Positions 8,445 to 16,580 of a DNA stretch of 64,000 nt are shown here, piece after piece (position 1 is the first letter of the stretch; every line of letters starts with the position of its first letter). The DNA is taken from positions 1,801,501 through 1,865,500 of the forward strand of contig NZ_CP053708.1 in NCBI RefSeq assembly GCF_013201075.1. Direction: 5' to 3'. The translations under genes and the position numbers were made by a program. This stretch comes from Lichenicola cladoniae. Lineage in GTDB: Bacteria > Pseudomonadota > Alphaproteobacteria > Acetobacterales > Acetobacteraceae. Under the pieces are notes generated by a model, which saw only the letters and a program-made list of their open reading frames with translations, searched no databases and was not told where the DNA came from.

Positions 8445-9262
8445 TGGCCCGTGGCTCCGGATACGGCGGGAGCGGCGGCAGGAGCCGGAGAGGCGGCGTC
8501 GGCCGGCGCGTTTGCGGGTGCAGGAGCGGGCGCCGCTCCGGGCGACTGCGAGAGGCGCATGTCGACCCGGTCGGACGGGGCGGCAGCGTCTGCGGATTTG
8601 GTGGCGCCGGTCGGCTGGCCGATGACGCGCACGTAGATCCGCGTCGACGGGATGCCCTCGTTGATCAGCACGGCGCGTGATGCCAGCCCACGCGACAGGG
8701 CCAGCCGACGCGGTGTCGACGGATCGTCGGCGGTGCCGGCGCCGTAGGCGTCGAGATCGGCGCGCGACTGCGGATCGGCCTTGAGCCGCGTCGCGAAGGT
8801 CTGCAGCGCCTGCATGGTGGCGGGGTTCAGGTCGGCGCTGCCGCCACCGAAGGTGATCCGGGTGCCGTTATCGATTGCCGTCGCAGCGCCGGCCGCATCC
8901 TGCACGACCGGGACCGGTGGTGGCGGCGGTGGCGGGTGCAGCGGCACGTTGATAACCGGCGCCTTGAACACCGGCGGCGGTGGCGGCCCGGCTGGGATCG
9001 TCGCCGCCGGGGAATGGGCGCCCGGCGGTTTGGCGGCTGTCTTGTGGCTGGTGTGGGCGGACGGCTTCGCGGTGGCGTGGGACGCTGCATGCGCCGGCCT
9101 GGAGGCATGATGAGAGGCGGTGGCATGCTGGGCCTGATGACCGGAGCCTAGCGCATCCAGCGCGCCCTGGTTGGTGGTCACCTGGCCCATGGCCGGTTCG
9201 ACGACCCCCGCGCACAGCAAGGTCAGGGTCGCGACGATGGGGAAACCGGGGAGGGTGCGCAT
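8441..9262 (-). CDS. Exported Pro/Ala-rich protein with OmpA-like C-terminal domain
   Basis: A 273-residue protein with a signal peptide (about 1-26, ending EPAMGQ), a low-complexity His/Ala/Pro linker that could span the periplasm, and an OmpA-like domain at about 130-240 (ITFGGGSADLNPATMQALQ, then LALSRGLASRAVLINEGI and DRVDMRL). The usual arginine-rich NRRV ending is replaced by DRVDM, so peptidoglycan binding is uncertain. It is the first gene of the operon and overlaps the channel gene by 4 bases. By position it could be the periplasmic third component of the stator-like complex. Confidence 0.7.
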   Translation of the reverse strand: MRTLPGFPIVATLTLLCAGVVEPAMGQVTTNQGALDALGSGHQAQHATASHHASRPAHAASHATAKPSAHTSHKTAAKPPGAHSPAATIPAGPPPPPVFKAPVINVPLHPPPPPPPVPVVQDAAGAATAIDNGTRITFGGGSADLNPATMQALQTFATRLKADPQSRADLDAYGAGTADDPSTPRRLALSRGLASRAVLINEGIPSTRIYVRVIGQPTGATKSADAAAPSDRVDMRLSQSPGAAPAPAPANAPADAASPAPAAAPAVSGATGQ

Positions 9263-9332
9263 TGCGCCGGACCGTAGACGAGCAGTGCCCTGTGCTCAAC
9301 TGCCGGAACCGCCGTGGCTCCGGCGAAGTCTG

Positions 9333-10247
9333 CTAGCTCGGGTGGGCTTCGACCGCATCCGCATCGAGCTCGGTCACCGGTGACGACGGCGCCAACGGCG
9401 GCGGCGGCGGGTTGGCCGACATCCCGTTGAGTACGATCTCGCGCAGCTTGGGGTGCAGGTAGGTATTTCCCGCCACGATGTTGCACTCGCTGCCCATCGC
9501 CTGGACTTCGTTGTTCTGGGGATCGGTCACGAAGCCGCCCGCCTCGCGGACGATCAGGATGCCGGCGGCGCAATCCCATGGCTTCAGGCCGAGTTCCCAG
9601 AAGCCGTCATAGCGGCCGGCCGCGACCCAGGAGAGATCGAGCGCCGCCGACCCGAAACGACGGATGCCGGAGACCTGCGGCATCAGCGCCCCGAGGGTGC
9701 GCGCGAACGGCAGGCGGCGCTGTGCCGGACCCGCGGCGAACGGGATGCCGGTGGCGAACAACGCATCCAGCATGTCGCGTCGTGCCGAGACGCGCAGGCG
9801 TCGCTCGTTCAGGTAGGCACCCGCACCCTTCTCGGCCCAGAACATCTCGTTGCCGGCCGGGTTGTAGACCAGTGCTGCCGCAAGCTCGACGTTGCCGTCG
9901 GGCGTCCGCTTCTGCAGCCCGATGCTGATCGCCCAGTGCGGGATGCCGTGCAGGAAGTTGGTCGTGCCGTCGAGCGGATCGACGACCCAGCGCCAAGTCC
10001 AGTTCTCGGAGCCGGACTCGCCGCTTTCCTCCATCAGGAACGCGTAGCCGGGACGGGCCCGAAGCAGCTCCTCGCGGATCGTCGCTTCGGCGCGCAGGTC
10101 GGCCTGGCTGACGAAGTCGCCCGGACCCTTGATGCTGACCTGAAGCTGCTCCACCTCGTTGAAATCGCGCAACAGCCGGCGCGCCGCCTTCTGCGCCGCG
10201 TTCTGCATCACCGTCATGACAGGAGAAAGACGCAGGGCCACAGGCAA
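9333..10247 (-). CDS. suhB: Inositol monophosphatase family protein
   Basis: A 304-residue Mg-dependent phosphatase of the IMPase/SuhB family, which hydrolyses inositol-1-phosphate and related sugar phosphates; SuhB also assists rRNA antitermination in E. coli. All metal ligands are visible: the acidic MEESGE loop, VVDPLDGTTNF, and the C-terminal KPWDCAAG. The N-terminal residues before MTVMQNAAQ are poorly conserved, so translation may start a few codons later. It is the last gene of an epmB-efp-suhB run on the minus strand, 44 bases after efp. Confidence 0.88.
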   Translation of the reverse strand: MPVALRLSPVMTVMQNAAQKAARRLLRDFNEVEQLQVSIKGPGDFVSQADLRAEATIREELLRARPGYAFLMEESGESGSENWTWRWVVDPLDGTTNFLHGIPHWAISIGLQKRTPDGNVELAAALVYNPAGNEMFWAEKGAGAYLNERRLRVSARRDMLDALFATGIPFAAGPAQRRLPFARTLGALMPQVSGIRRFGSAALDLSWVAAGRYDGFWELGLKPWDCAAGILIVREAGGFVTDPQNNEVQAMGSECNIVAGNTYLHPKLREIVLNGMSANPPPPPLAPSSPVTELDADAVEAHPS

Positions 10248-10291
10248 GCCTCAATCAGCAAGGAGGTTGAAGCGAAACCCGGTAGCCCGGA

Positions 10292-10858
10292 TCAGCTTTT
10301 GGCGCGCTCGACGTAGCTGGCATCTTCGGTGCGCACGACGATTCGTTCACCGGCCTCGATGAACGGCGGCACCATGGTCTTGACGCCGTTCGAGAGCTTG
10401 GCCGGCTTGTAGGAGGAACTGGCAGTCTGGCCCTTCACGACCGGATCCGCCTCGATAATTTCCAGGGTCACGTGCGGCGGCAGATCCATGCCGACCGGAT
10501 CGCCTTCGACCAGCTTGACGTTGACCACCATGTTGTCCTGCAGGAAGGCCACGCCCTCGCCCAGGATGGCGGTCGGGATCATCACCTGCTCGAAGGTCTC
10601 GGGGTCCATCAGCACCAGGTTGTCACCGTCGGTATAGGAGTACGTGAACTCCTTGTCCTCGGTCATCAGCCGCTCGACGGTATCGGCGGTCCGCCAGCGC
10701 TCGTTGGTCTTGTTGCCGGTTTTCAGGTCGCGCATCTCGACCTGGATGAAGGCGCCGCCCTTGCCGGGGGTGATGATCTGCTGCTTCAGAATCGTCCAGC
10801 GGCGGCCGTCATGCTCGATCACCTGGCCGGCACGGATCAGGTTGGCCTGCTGCTTCAT
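10292..10858 (-). CDS. efp: Translation elongation factor P
   Basis: EF-P enters the ribosomal E site and relieves stalling at polyproline. The 188-residue protein has the three-domain family layout, beginning with the KOW-like domain. The modification loop reads ITPGKGGAF with Lys33 at its tip, the residue beta-lysylated by EpmA and EpmB. Both modifying enzymes are encoded next door (epmB upstream on the same strand, epmA divergent), so this EF-P is almost certainly beta-lysylated. The C-terminal domain (NGVKTMVPPFIEAGERIVV) is complete. Confidence 0.98.
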   Translation of the reverse strand: MKQQANLIRAGQVIEHDGRRWTILKQQIITPGKGGAFIQVEMRDLKTGNKTNERWRTADTVERLMTEDKEFTYSYTDGDNLVLMDPETFEQVMIPTAILGEGVAFLQDNMVVNVKLVEGDPVGMDLPPHVTLEIIEADPVVKGQTASSSYKPAKLSNGVKTMVPPFIEAGERIVVRTEDASYVERAKS

Positions 10859-10917
10859 CGTCGCGCCTTACTGTGTCGGCCCCAGGGGTGGGGGCCGAAG
10901 AGTGCGGGCTTCTAGAC

Positions 10918-11970
10918 CTATAGGTTCCCAGCGGCAAGAACGTGCGGTATCCCGTCCGGATCGCGTACCGTGCCTGCCGCCGGATCGAGGTAGTCCGGTC
11001 CGATCGGCACCTTGCCGTGGCCGCCGGGGATATCGAGCACGTAGGTCGGCCAGGCGAGGCCGGTCACCCGGCCGCGTAGCGACGCCATGAGCCGCCTTCC
11101 TTCCGCGATCGGCACATGGAACCGCGCCGTGCCGGGGGCCGGGTCGAGCTGGTGGAGGTAGTAGGGTTTCACCCGCGCCCCGACCATTGCCCGGAACAAC
11201 GCTTCCAGTGCCTCGCTGCTGTCGTTGACACCACGCAGCAGCACCGACTGGCCCAGCACCGGAATGGCCCGCGCCTGGATGCGCCGGAGCGCCGTGCGCG
11301 CCGCCGCGGTCAGCTCGGTGGCATGGTTCGCGTGCACCACCAGCCACATCGCCTTCTCCGTCTCCAGCGTGTCGAGCAGCGCGTCGGTGATCCGGGCGGG
11401 ATCGGCGACCGGCACGCGGGTGTGGAGGCGGATGGTGTGCACATGCGGTATCGCATCCAGCCCAGTAACGATGTGGCCGAGGCGGCGTGGGGACAGCATC
11501 AGCGGGTCACCGCCGGTCAGGATCACTTCGCCGATCGCCGGATGGGCGCCGAGCCAGTCGAGCGCGCGGGCGAGGGCGGCGTCATCGAGCAGCCCGCCAT
11601 CCGGACCGACATGTTCGCGGCGGAAGCAGAAGCGGCAGTAGAGCGGACAGATCAGCAGCGGCTTGAGCAGCGCCCGGTCGGCATAGCGATGCACGATGCC
11701 GGGCACCGGCGAGAACGCATCGTCGCCGATCGGATCGGCCAGCTCGTGCGCGGCGGTGTCGAGCTCGGCCGGGTGCGGGATCACCTGCAGGCCGATCGGG
11801 TCGTCCGGATGATCGATCAGCGCACGGAACGCGACCGGGATCGCGGTCGCGTAGCGGGCTGCCACGGCATCCAGCGCGGAACGGTCGCCGGCCACGGCAA
11901 GGCCTGCGTCGATCAGCGCATCGACGCTGCGGATCGCGCCCGGCGCCGGCTGATGGTTGCACCCGTCCAT
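10918..11970 (-). CDS. epmB: EF-P beta-lysylation protein, lysine 2,3-aminomutase family
   Basis: A radical SAM, PLP-dependent enzyme that converts (S)-alpha-lysine to (R)-beta-lysine for attachment to EF-P. The 350-residue protein has the radical SAM cluster CPLYCRFC (three cysteines in CxxxCxxC spacing), the TGGDPLM motif, and the family sequences PYYLHQLDPAPGT and DIPGGHGKVP. The reading frame extends to a TTG at 12006. The ATG at 11970 is preferred because conserved sequence (IRSVDALIDAGL) begins just after it. It lies 59 bases upstream of efp and is divergent from epmA, so the whole EF-P pathway is clustered. Confidence 0.93.
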   Translation of the reverse strand: MDGCNHQPAPGAIRSVDALIDAGLAVAGDRSALDAVAARYATAIPVAFRALIDHPDDPIGLQVIPHPAELDTAAHELADPIGDDAFSPVPGIVHRYADRALLKPLLICPLYCRFCFRREHVGPDGGLLDDAALARALDWLGAHPAIGEVILTGGDPLMLSPRRLGHIVTGLDAIPHVHTIRLHTRVPVADPARITDALLDTLETEKAMWLVVHANHATELTAAARTALRRIQARAIPVLGQSVLLRGVNDSSEALEALFRAMVGARVKPYYLHQLDPAPGTARFHVPIAEGRRLMASLRGRVTGLAWPTYVLDIPGGHGKVPIGPDYLDPAAGTVRDPDGIPHVLAAGNL

Positions 11971-12045
11971 CGCCGCGCTGTACTGCCTGGGCCGCTCCGC
12001 ATGCAACCCGCCCGGTGCGCCAGGTATGCGATCGGAACCAGCCCC

Positions 12046-13047
12046 ATGACCCAGCTAACCGCAAGCCTGGCCGACCGGCTGCCGCTGTTGCGACGGCGCG
12101 GCATGATGGTGCGCGGCCTGCGCGCCTTCTTCGAGGCACGTGGGTACCTGGAGGTGGAGACACCCTTTCTCGTTCCGACCCCCGGCGAGGAGGTGCATCT
12201 GCGGCCGTTCCGTACCCGGATCGAGCGACCGGACGGGCACGATGGCGATCTCTGGCTGCACACCAGCCCCGAATTCGCAATGAAGCGCATCGTCGCCGGC
12301 ATCGGGCTGCCGGTGTTCCAGCTGGCCAGGGTGTGGCGCAACGGCGAGGCCGGCGCGCTGCATGCGCCTGAGTTCAGCATGCTCGAATGGTACCGTCCCG
12401 GCGCCGACCTCGCGTCGCTGATGGACGAGACCGAATGCCTGCTGCAGCGGCTGTTGCCGCCGGTGGTGCGCTGGAATGGCGTCACGGTCAGGATCGACGC
12501 GCCGTTCGAGCGTCTGAGCATGGCGGAGGCCTTCCGCCGATATGTCGGAGCGGACGTGCTCGGGACCGGCGGCGATGCCGCTGCACTGGCATCCCAGGCC
12601 GGCGTCTCGCTGCGAGCCGGGGAGGACTGGGAGGACCTGTTCTTCCGGCTGCTGCTGGAGCGGGTTGAGCCGCATCTCGGCCGCGACCGCCCGACCTTCC
12701 TGACCCACTGGCCTCGCGCGCAGGCGGCACTGGCGCGTCGCGATCCCGCCGACCCGCGCGTGGCGCTGCGGTTCGAGCTCTATGCCGCCGGGCTGGAACT
12801 GGCCAACGCGTTCGACGAGCTGACCGACCCCGTGGAGCAGCAGGAGCGCTTCGAGGCCGATCGGGCGCGTCGGTCGGCACTGCGCCCGGATGATCCCGAT
12901 GCAGCCTGGCCGATGGACCATGCGTTGATCGCGGCACTCGGCCGGTTGCCGGAATGCGCCGGGATCGCACTCGGTTTCGACCGGCTGGTCATGCTGGCCA
13001 CCAGTGCAGCACGGATCGGCGACGTGCTGTGGATGCCCGCGCCTTGA
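12046..13047 (+). CDS. epmA: EF-P lysine ligase (EpmA/PoxA/GenX)
   Basis: A truncated class II lysyl-tRNA synthetase paralogue that ligates beta-lysine to the EF-P lysine. The 333-residue product lacks an anticodon-binding domain and has class II motif 1 (RAFFEARGYLEVETP), motif 2 (FQLARVWRNGEAGALHAPEF) and motif 3 (GIALGFDRLVML). Start at the ATG at 12046 matches the family; an in-frame ATG at 12001 would overlap the possible TTG start of epmB. The 75-base gap to epmB must hold both divergent promoters. No EpmC hydroxylase gene is nearby. Confidence 0.95.
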   Translation: MTQLTASLADRLPLLRRRGMMVRGLRAFFEARGYLEVETPFLVPTPGEEVHLRPFRTRIERPDGHDGDLWLHTSPEFAMKRIVAGIGLPVFQLARVWRNGEAGALHAPEFSMLEWYRPGADLASLMDETECLLQRLLPPVVRWNGVTVRIDAPFERLSMAEAFRRYVGADVLGTGGDAAALASQAGVSLRAGEDWEDLFFRLLLERVEPHLGRDRPTFLTHWPRAQAALARRDPADPRVALRFELYAAGLELANAFDELTDPVEQQERFEADRARRSALRPDDPDAAWPMDHALIAALGRLPECAGIALGFDRLVMLATSAARIGDVLWMPAP

Positions 13048-13084
13048 AAAACCGGCATAAAGATTTGTAACGTCGTGTGCTGCC

Positions 13085-13109
13085 GCATCCATCCCCGGTC
13101 GATGGATGC
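13085..13109 (+). terminator. Hairpin downstream of epmA
   Basis: Nine-base arms GCATCCATC (13085-13093) and GATGGATGC (13101-13109) flank a 7-base loop and are followed by TTATAT. It lies 37 bases after the epmA stop. It resembles a weak intrinsic terminator with a short U-rich tail. Confidence 0.55.
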
Positions 13110-13156
13110 TTATATGCGACGACCGCGCTTCACCCGAACATCCGGTATCCTAGCTC

Positions 13157-13606
13157 ATGGACGTCAAGAAACTGATCCCGCTGGCTGCCTTGCTGGCCCT
13201 GTCGGCGTGCGAGGTGCCCAGCCCGGCACAGCGCAAGATGCTCGATTCGATGATCGGCAGATCCGAGACCGACCTGGTTCGCAGCCTCGGTGTCCCGACC
13301 CGGAACTTCGCCACCGGCGGTCATACCTTCCTCGCGTACGTCGATAACGAGAGCAGCTACTCGCCCGGCTCGCCCGGTGTCGGCTGGGGATGGGGCTGGG
13401 GCGGCTGGGGCTGGGGCGGCGGCGGGTTCGGCGGTGGCTACGGTGGCGGCTTTGGAGGCGGCTATGGCGGCGGTTTCGGCGGGCCCTGGGGCGGTGGCTA
13501 CGGTGGCGGCTTCGGGCCGAGCTACTACCAGAGCAGCTGCACCACCACCTTCGAGGTCAATGGCGGCAGGGTCGCCTCCTGGAACGTCCGTGGCGATGGC
13601 TGCTGA
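13157..13606 (+). CDS. Glycine-rich surface lipoprotein
   Basis: A 149-residue predicted lipoprotein: a short signal ends LLALSAC at about Cys18. Residues about 25-60 (MLDSMIGRSETDLVRSLGVP) resemble the helical start of SmpA/BamE-like small lipoproteins, which bind partners with such a DxVxxxLGxP element. The middle (about 75-122) is a Gly/Tyr/Phe/Trp repeat built from GGGYGGGF units. The C-terminus (CTTTFEVNGGRVASWNVRG) again looks folded, with two cysteines that could form a disulfide. Exact function is unknown. It is followed by another lipoprotein gene on the same strand. Confidence 0.75.
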   Translation: MDVKKLIPLAALLALSACEVPSPAQRKMLDSMIGRSETDLVRSLGVPTRNFATGGHTFLAYVDNESSYSPGSPGVGWGWGWGGWGWGGGGFGGGYGGGFGGGYGGGFGGPWGGGYGGGFGPSYYQSSCTTTFEVNGGRVASWNVRGDGC

Positions 13607-13722
13607 CCGGGTGAACCGCGCCGCATGATCGTTGCCGGCTTGCACCGGCCGGATGCAGCCGATATCGAGACGAAGGATGTTCGGACGGTCCTTGGGGACT
13701 GGCGGGCCGCAGGAGAACTCGG

Positions 13723-14361
13723 ATGAACCATCGGACGCGTGCGGTGTGGCCGCTGGTGCTGGCAGTCGTGATGCCGGTCGTGCTCGCCGGCTGTGAAAGC
13801 ACGGCACGCCAGGACCCGCTGTTCGTCACGCCGAGTGCCGATACGCTGGTGTTCCACGACACCGCCCTGTTCCGCGACCGCACCATCGACGAGAGCGTGC
13901 GCGGCTCGCTCGAGTTGGCCGACTACAGCACCGCGCTGAGCCTGACCGGGCTGCTGACCGAGCTGCAGCGGCCGGTTCCCTACACGGTATTCGCGATCCC
14001 GAACGAGCCGCTCGAGGCGGCACAGGCCGCGCAGGGCGGCCGCCTGCTCGATCCGGCCGCGCTGCCGTCGCTCCGGCGCCTGATGGCCTATACCGTGGTG
14101 CCCGGCTTCTATCCGGTGGCCACGTTGCGGCAGATGATCGCCAAGCAGGGCCCGGTCGGACTGCGCACGATCGACGGCGACGTGCTGACGGTCTCGGTGG
14201 AGCAGGCCACCGGCGAACTGATCCTGAGCGATGCGCAGGGGCACTCCAACCGGATCTGGCTGTCGAGCATGCCGCAGTCGAACGGCGTGCTCTACGCCAC
14301 CCAGTCGATGCTGACGCCGGGCGTCGCCGCGGCTCCGGCTGCGCCGGTCGTCGCGCGCTGA
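13723..14361 (+). CDS. Fasciclin (FAS1) domain lipoprotein
   Basis: A 212-residue lipoprotein with signal ending VVLAGC (Cys about 24) and one FAS1 domain. The domain is recognised from the H1-like segment YTVFAIPNEPLE, the central LRRLMAYTVVPGFYPV, and the H2-like NGVLYATQSMLTPG. FAS1 proteins mediate adhesion to proteins or polysaccharides at the cell surface. The C-terminus is Ala/Pro-rich. It lies 116 bases after the glycine-rich lipoprotein, so the two may be co-expressed envelope proteins. It is convergent with thiE, 19 bases away. Confidence 0.8.
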   Translation: MNHRTRAVWPLVLAVVMPVVLAGCESTARQDPLFVTPSADTLVFHDTALFRDRTIDESVRGSLELADYSTALSLTGLLTELQRPVPYTVFAIPNEPLEAAQAAQGGRLLDPAALPSLRRLMAYTVVPGFYPVATLRQMIAKQGPVGLRTIDGDVLTVSVEQATGELILSDAQGHSNRIWLSSMPQSNGVLYATQSMLTPGVAAAPAAPVVAR

Positions 14362-14380
14362 ACCGGCAGCGGCAGCGGCA

Positions 14381-15007
14381 TCAGCCTCGGGCGATGGCCG
14401 CGTTCATCGCCTTCACGCCGGCGGCAGGGCCGTCGGCGTAGCTCCACACCGCGCTGACGACGGCAAGAAAGTCGGCGCCGGCCGCAACGAGTGGCCCGCA
14501 ATTATCGGCGGTGATCCCGCCGATCGCGACGACCGGCAACTCCATCATCTCCGACCACCAGCGCAGCAGGTCCGGATCCGCGCGGATCGCGGTGTCCTTG
14601 GTGCTGGACGGGAAGAAGGCGCCGTAGGCCACATAATCGGCGCCCGCCTCGCCGGCCACCATGGCGGCGTCGCGGCTGTCGTAGCAGGACACCCCGAGCT
14701 GAAGGTCGCCCAGCAGGGTGCGCGCACGGGTCACGTCCATGTCTTCGGCGCCGATATGTGCGCCGTCGCAACCCGACTGCACGGCCAGGTCGGGGCGGTC
14801 GTTCAGGATGAAGGCGACGTCGCGGGACTGCACGATCGGCCGCAGCAGGTCGATCATGCGCAGGATCTCGTCGTCGCCGGCGTGCTTGAGACGCAGCTGC
14901 ACCGCGCCGACATCCCCGCCATCGAGCGCCTCGGCGAGCAGGCGCGCGAAGGCGGCCGGCTCGAAGGCCGGCGGCGTCACCAGATAGAGGCGGCAGGCGT
15001 CAACCAC
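14381..15007 (-). CDS. thiE: Thiamine-phosphate synthase
   Basis: Couples HMP-pyrophosphate with thiazole phosphate to form thiamine monophosphate in the cytoplasm. The 208-residue TIM barrel shows RLYLVTPP at the N-terminus, [26 protein letters not shown], the GVSCYD strand, [14 protein letters not shown] and [11 protein letters not shown], all expected ThiE elements. The usual GQ in the DGVHLGQ motif is GA here, a minor variant. No TPP riboswitch is visible upstream. It is separate from thiD, which lies about 12 kb away. Confidence 0.92.
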   Translation of the reverse strand: MVDACRLYLVTPPAFEPAAFARLLAEALDGGDVGAVQLRLKHAGDDEILRMIDLLRPIVQSRDVAFILNDRPDLAVQSGCDGAHIGAEDMDVTRARTLLGDLQLGVSCYDSRDAAMVAGEAGADYVAYGAFFPSSTKDTAIRADPDLLRWWSEMMELPVVAIGGITADNCGPLVAAGADFLAVVSAVWSYADGPAAGVKAMNAAIARG

Positions 15008-15100
15008 GGCCGGTATCGCGGGATATCGTCCAGGGCAGGGTGATCGGCAGGAAAATCGACATGGGCTCCGGTCCGGCAGGCCGCGTGACAGGCCGCCCGA

Positions 15101-15565
15101 TTAGCCGACAGGCCCGGTCTTGTCACGGCCTGCTCCGGACGTGCCGGCCAGCCATCCGTGCAGCTTTCGTCCGGCACCGTGCTGGGCCAGATCGAGCGCC
15201 GGTGGCCGGATAGTCGCGATGGTGGCGCCGGTGGTGACGGCCCGCTCCAGCACTGCATCGAACTGTGGACATGCGGGGTCGACGATCAGCCGCCTTTGGC
15301 CGAGGCGCAGGGCCTGCATCGCCCACCCGGCGGCATCGCCGCAATCGAGCACGTCGATCAGCGCGTCTGGTCGTCCGGCCGTTGCGGCGTGAATCAGCGC
15401 CCGCCACCAGCCGGCACCCATGAAGCAGGCCGCTTCCGGCGCCGAGAGCAGCATGACGGGCAGGGCACCCGCGGCATCGAGCACGAGGCGCGCGTCCGCA
15501 AGACTGTGGATCACCACGGATGGTGGTTCGGGCAGTCGATCGGGCGGGCCGGACTCGGGGTTCAT
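15101..15565 (-). CDS. Conserved hypothetical protein
   Basis: A 154-residue protein with no family I can name. It is Ala/Leu-rich with alternating hydrophobic segments such as VMLLSAPEAACFMGAGWW, ALIDVLDCGDAAGWAMQAL and RLIVDPACPQFDAVLE, the pattern of a small alpha/beta cytoplasmic fold. No signal peptide or membrane helix is evident. It lies 93 bases upstream of thiE on the same strand and is divergent from the small coiled-coil gene before zapA. Codon use matches its neighbours, which supports a real gene. Confidence 0.65.
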   Translation of the reverse strand: MNPESGPPDRLPEPPSVVIHSLADARLVLDAAGALPVMLLSAPEAACFMGAGWWRALIHAATAGRPDALIDVLDCGDAAGWAMQALRLGQRRLIVDPACPQFDAVLERAVTTGATIATIRPPALDLAQHGAGRKLHGWLAGTSGAGRDKTGPVG

Positions 15566-15624
15566 GCTTGACGTTCAAGTCGTTGCGGGCGAACAGTTCA
15601 AGTACGATCTGAGCGAGGATATGG

Positions 15625-16005
15625 GTGCCGGTGGCGCAGCAGGACCAGTGGCAGCAGGACATGTTGGACCAAACGGATGGCGGGATCACCCGACTCCAGG
15701 CGGCGCTGGCGCGAATCGCCGCGGCTGTGGGCCGCAAGCAGGACGAACTCCGTGCCGCCGAGCTGACTGCGCTGGCCGCGCAGCACGAGGCCGACCTGCT
15801 GGCACTCAGCCACGCGGAAACCACCGCGAGGCTGGCTGCGGCCGCTTCCTTTCCGGCGCAGCCGGCTCCGGGCCTGTCGCTCGACGAGATGCGATCCCTG
15901 TCGGCTAGACTGGATTCGATGATTGCGTCGGTGCAGGCGGTGATCGCGCCTGACGCGCTTTCGGCGGCCGACGACCGTGCAAGCCCGTCGCCGGATCGAC
16001 GTTAA
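15625..16005 (+). CDS. Small coiled-coil protein upstream of zapA
   Basis: A 126-residue, mostly helical protein. Residues about 15-75 form a heptad-like coiled coil (ITRLQAALARIAAAVG, then ELTALAAQHEADLLALSHAE). It resembles the short DUF4164-like coiled-coil proteins that often precede zapA in alphaproteobacteria, so a cell-division role is possible but unproven. The start is assigned to GTG at 15625; the ATG at 15661 is an alternative. It ends 53 bases before zapA and is probably co-transcribed with it. Confidence 0.65.
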   Translation: MPVAQQDQWQQDMLDQTDGGITRLQAALARIAAAVGRKQDELRAAELTALAAQHEADLLALSHAETTARLAAAASFPAQPAPGLSLDEMRSLSARLDSMIASVQAVIAPDALSAADDRASPSPDRR

Positions 16006-16058
16006 CAGCTGAAGACGATACCGGGGCCTGGGTCCCGGGCTGATGGCAGGAGGTAGCG

Positions 16059-16400
16059 GTGGCGCAAGTAACCGTGAAGATCAACGGCTACGCCTACGCG
16101 GTCGGTTGCGAGGATGGGCAGGAGCCGCATCTGCAATCGATGGCCCAGCAGGTCGAGCGGCGCATCGAACGGATCAAGTCGATCGGTGGCCAGAGTGGCG
16201 AGGCGCGCCTGCTGGCGCTGGCGGCACTGCTGATGGCCGATGAGCTGCATGACCTGGCGGCGGACCGGCTGCCCTCCGGCACGACGGATGCGCTGGCGGA
16301 GGGTGAGCAGGCCCGGGTAATCAACCTGCAGCGGGAGCAGATGGTGATCGGCCTCGCCGAACGTGCGGAAGCCATTGCAGCGGCGCTCGAGCGTGACTAG
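16059..16400 (+). CDS. zapA: Cell division protein ZapA
   Basis: ZapA binds and bundles FtsZ filaments at the division septum. The 113-residue product starts from a GTG at 16059 with a GGAGG ribosome site 7 bases upstream, and has the family N-terminal head (VTVKINGYAYAVGCEDGQEPHL) followed by a long helix. The order zapA - 6S RNA - fau seen here is conserved across many proteobacteria and independently supports the call. Confidence 0.93.
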   Translation: MAQVTVKINGYAYAVGCEDGQEPHLQSMAQQVERRIERIKSIGGQSGEARLLALAALLMADELHDLAADRLPSGTTDALAEGEQARVINLQREQMVIGLAERAEAIAAALERD

Positions 16401-16406
16401 GTTGAC

Positions 16407-16568
16407 GGTGCGGGGCTACCCGGTTCGTCAGGCGATTCATCCCCTGAGCCGATAAGCACTCTCTCGGGGACTGGCACTGTCGTGATCCTGGTCACGGTAC
16501 CTGGTTCCCACCTGCACTAGCGGGTTCTGGGAGGCTGACAGTCCAACGGCCATGGTGGCTCCGCACTT
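16407..16568 (+). ncRNA. ssrS: 6S RNA
   Basis: 6S RNA mimics an open promoter and binds housekeeping RNA polymerase holoenzyme in stationary phase. Evidence is positional (between zapA and fau) and structural. Ends GTGCGGGGCTACC (16408-16420) and GGTGGCTCCGCAC (16554-16566) pair over almost all of 13 positions to form the closing stem. The conserved CCCCTGAGCCGATAAGC lies at 16441-16457 and the opposing arm CGGGTTCTGGGAGGCTG follows the central region. Length near 160 nt is typical. Ends are approximate. Confidence 0.9.
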
Positions 16569-16580
16569 TCCCTCCCCCCC

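Noticed and set aside
13380-13515. CRISPR-like or intergenic repeat at the glycine-rich stretch
   Set aside because: The repetition is codon-level (GGC/TAC/TTC runs) inside an open frame encoding Gly-aromatic repeats, with no spacers.
15008-15100. TPP riboswitch before thiE
   Set aside because: The CTGAGA and ACCTGATC-type core elements are not present. The thiD leader also lacks them.
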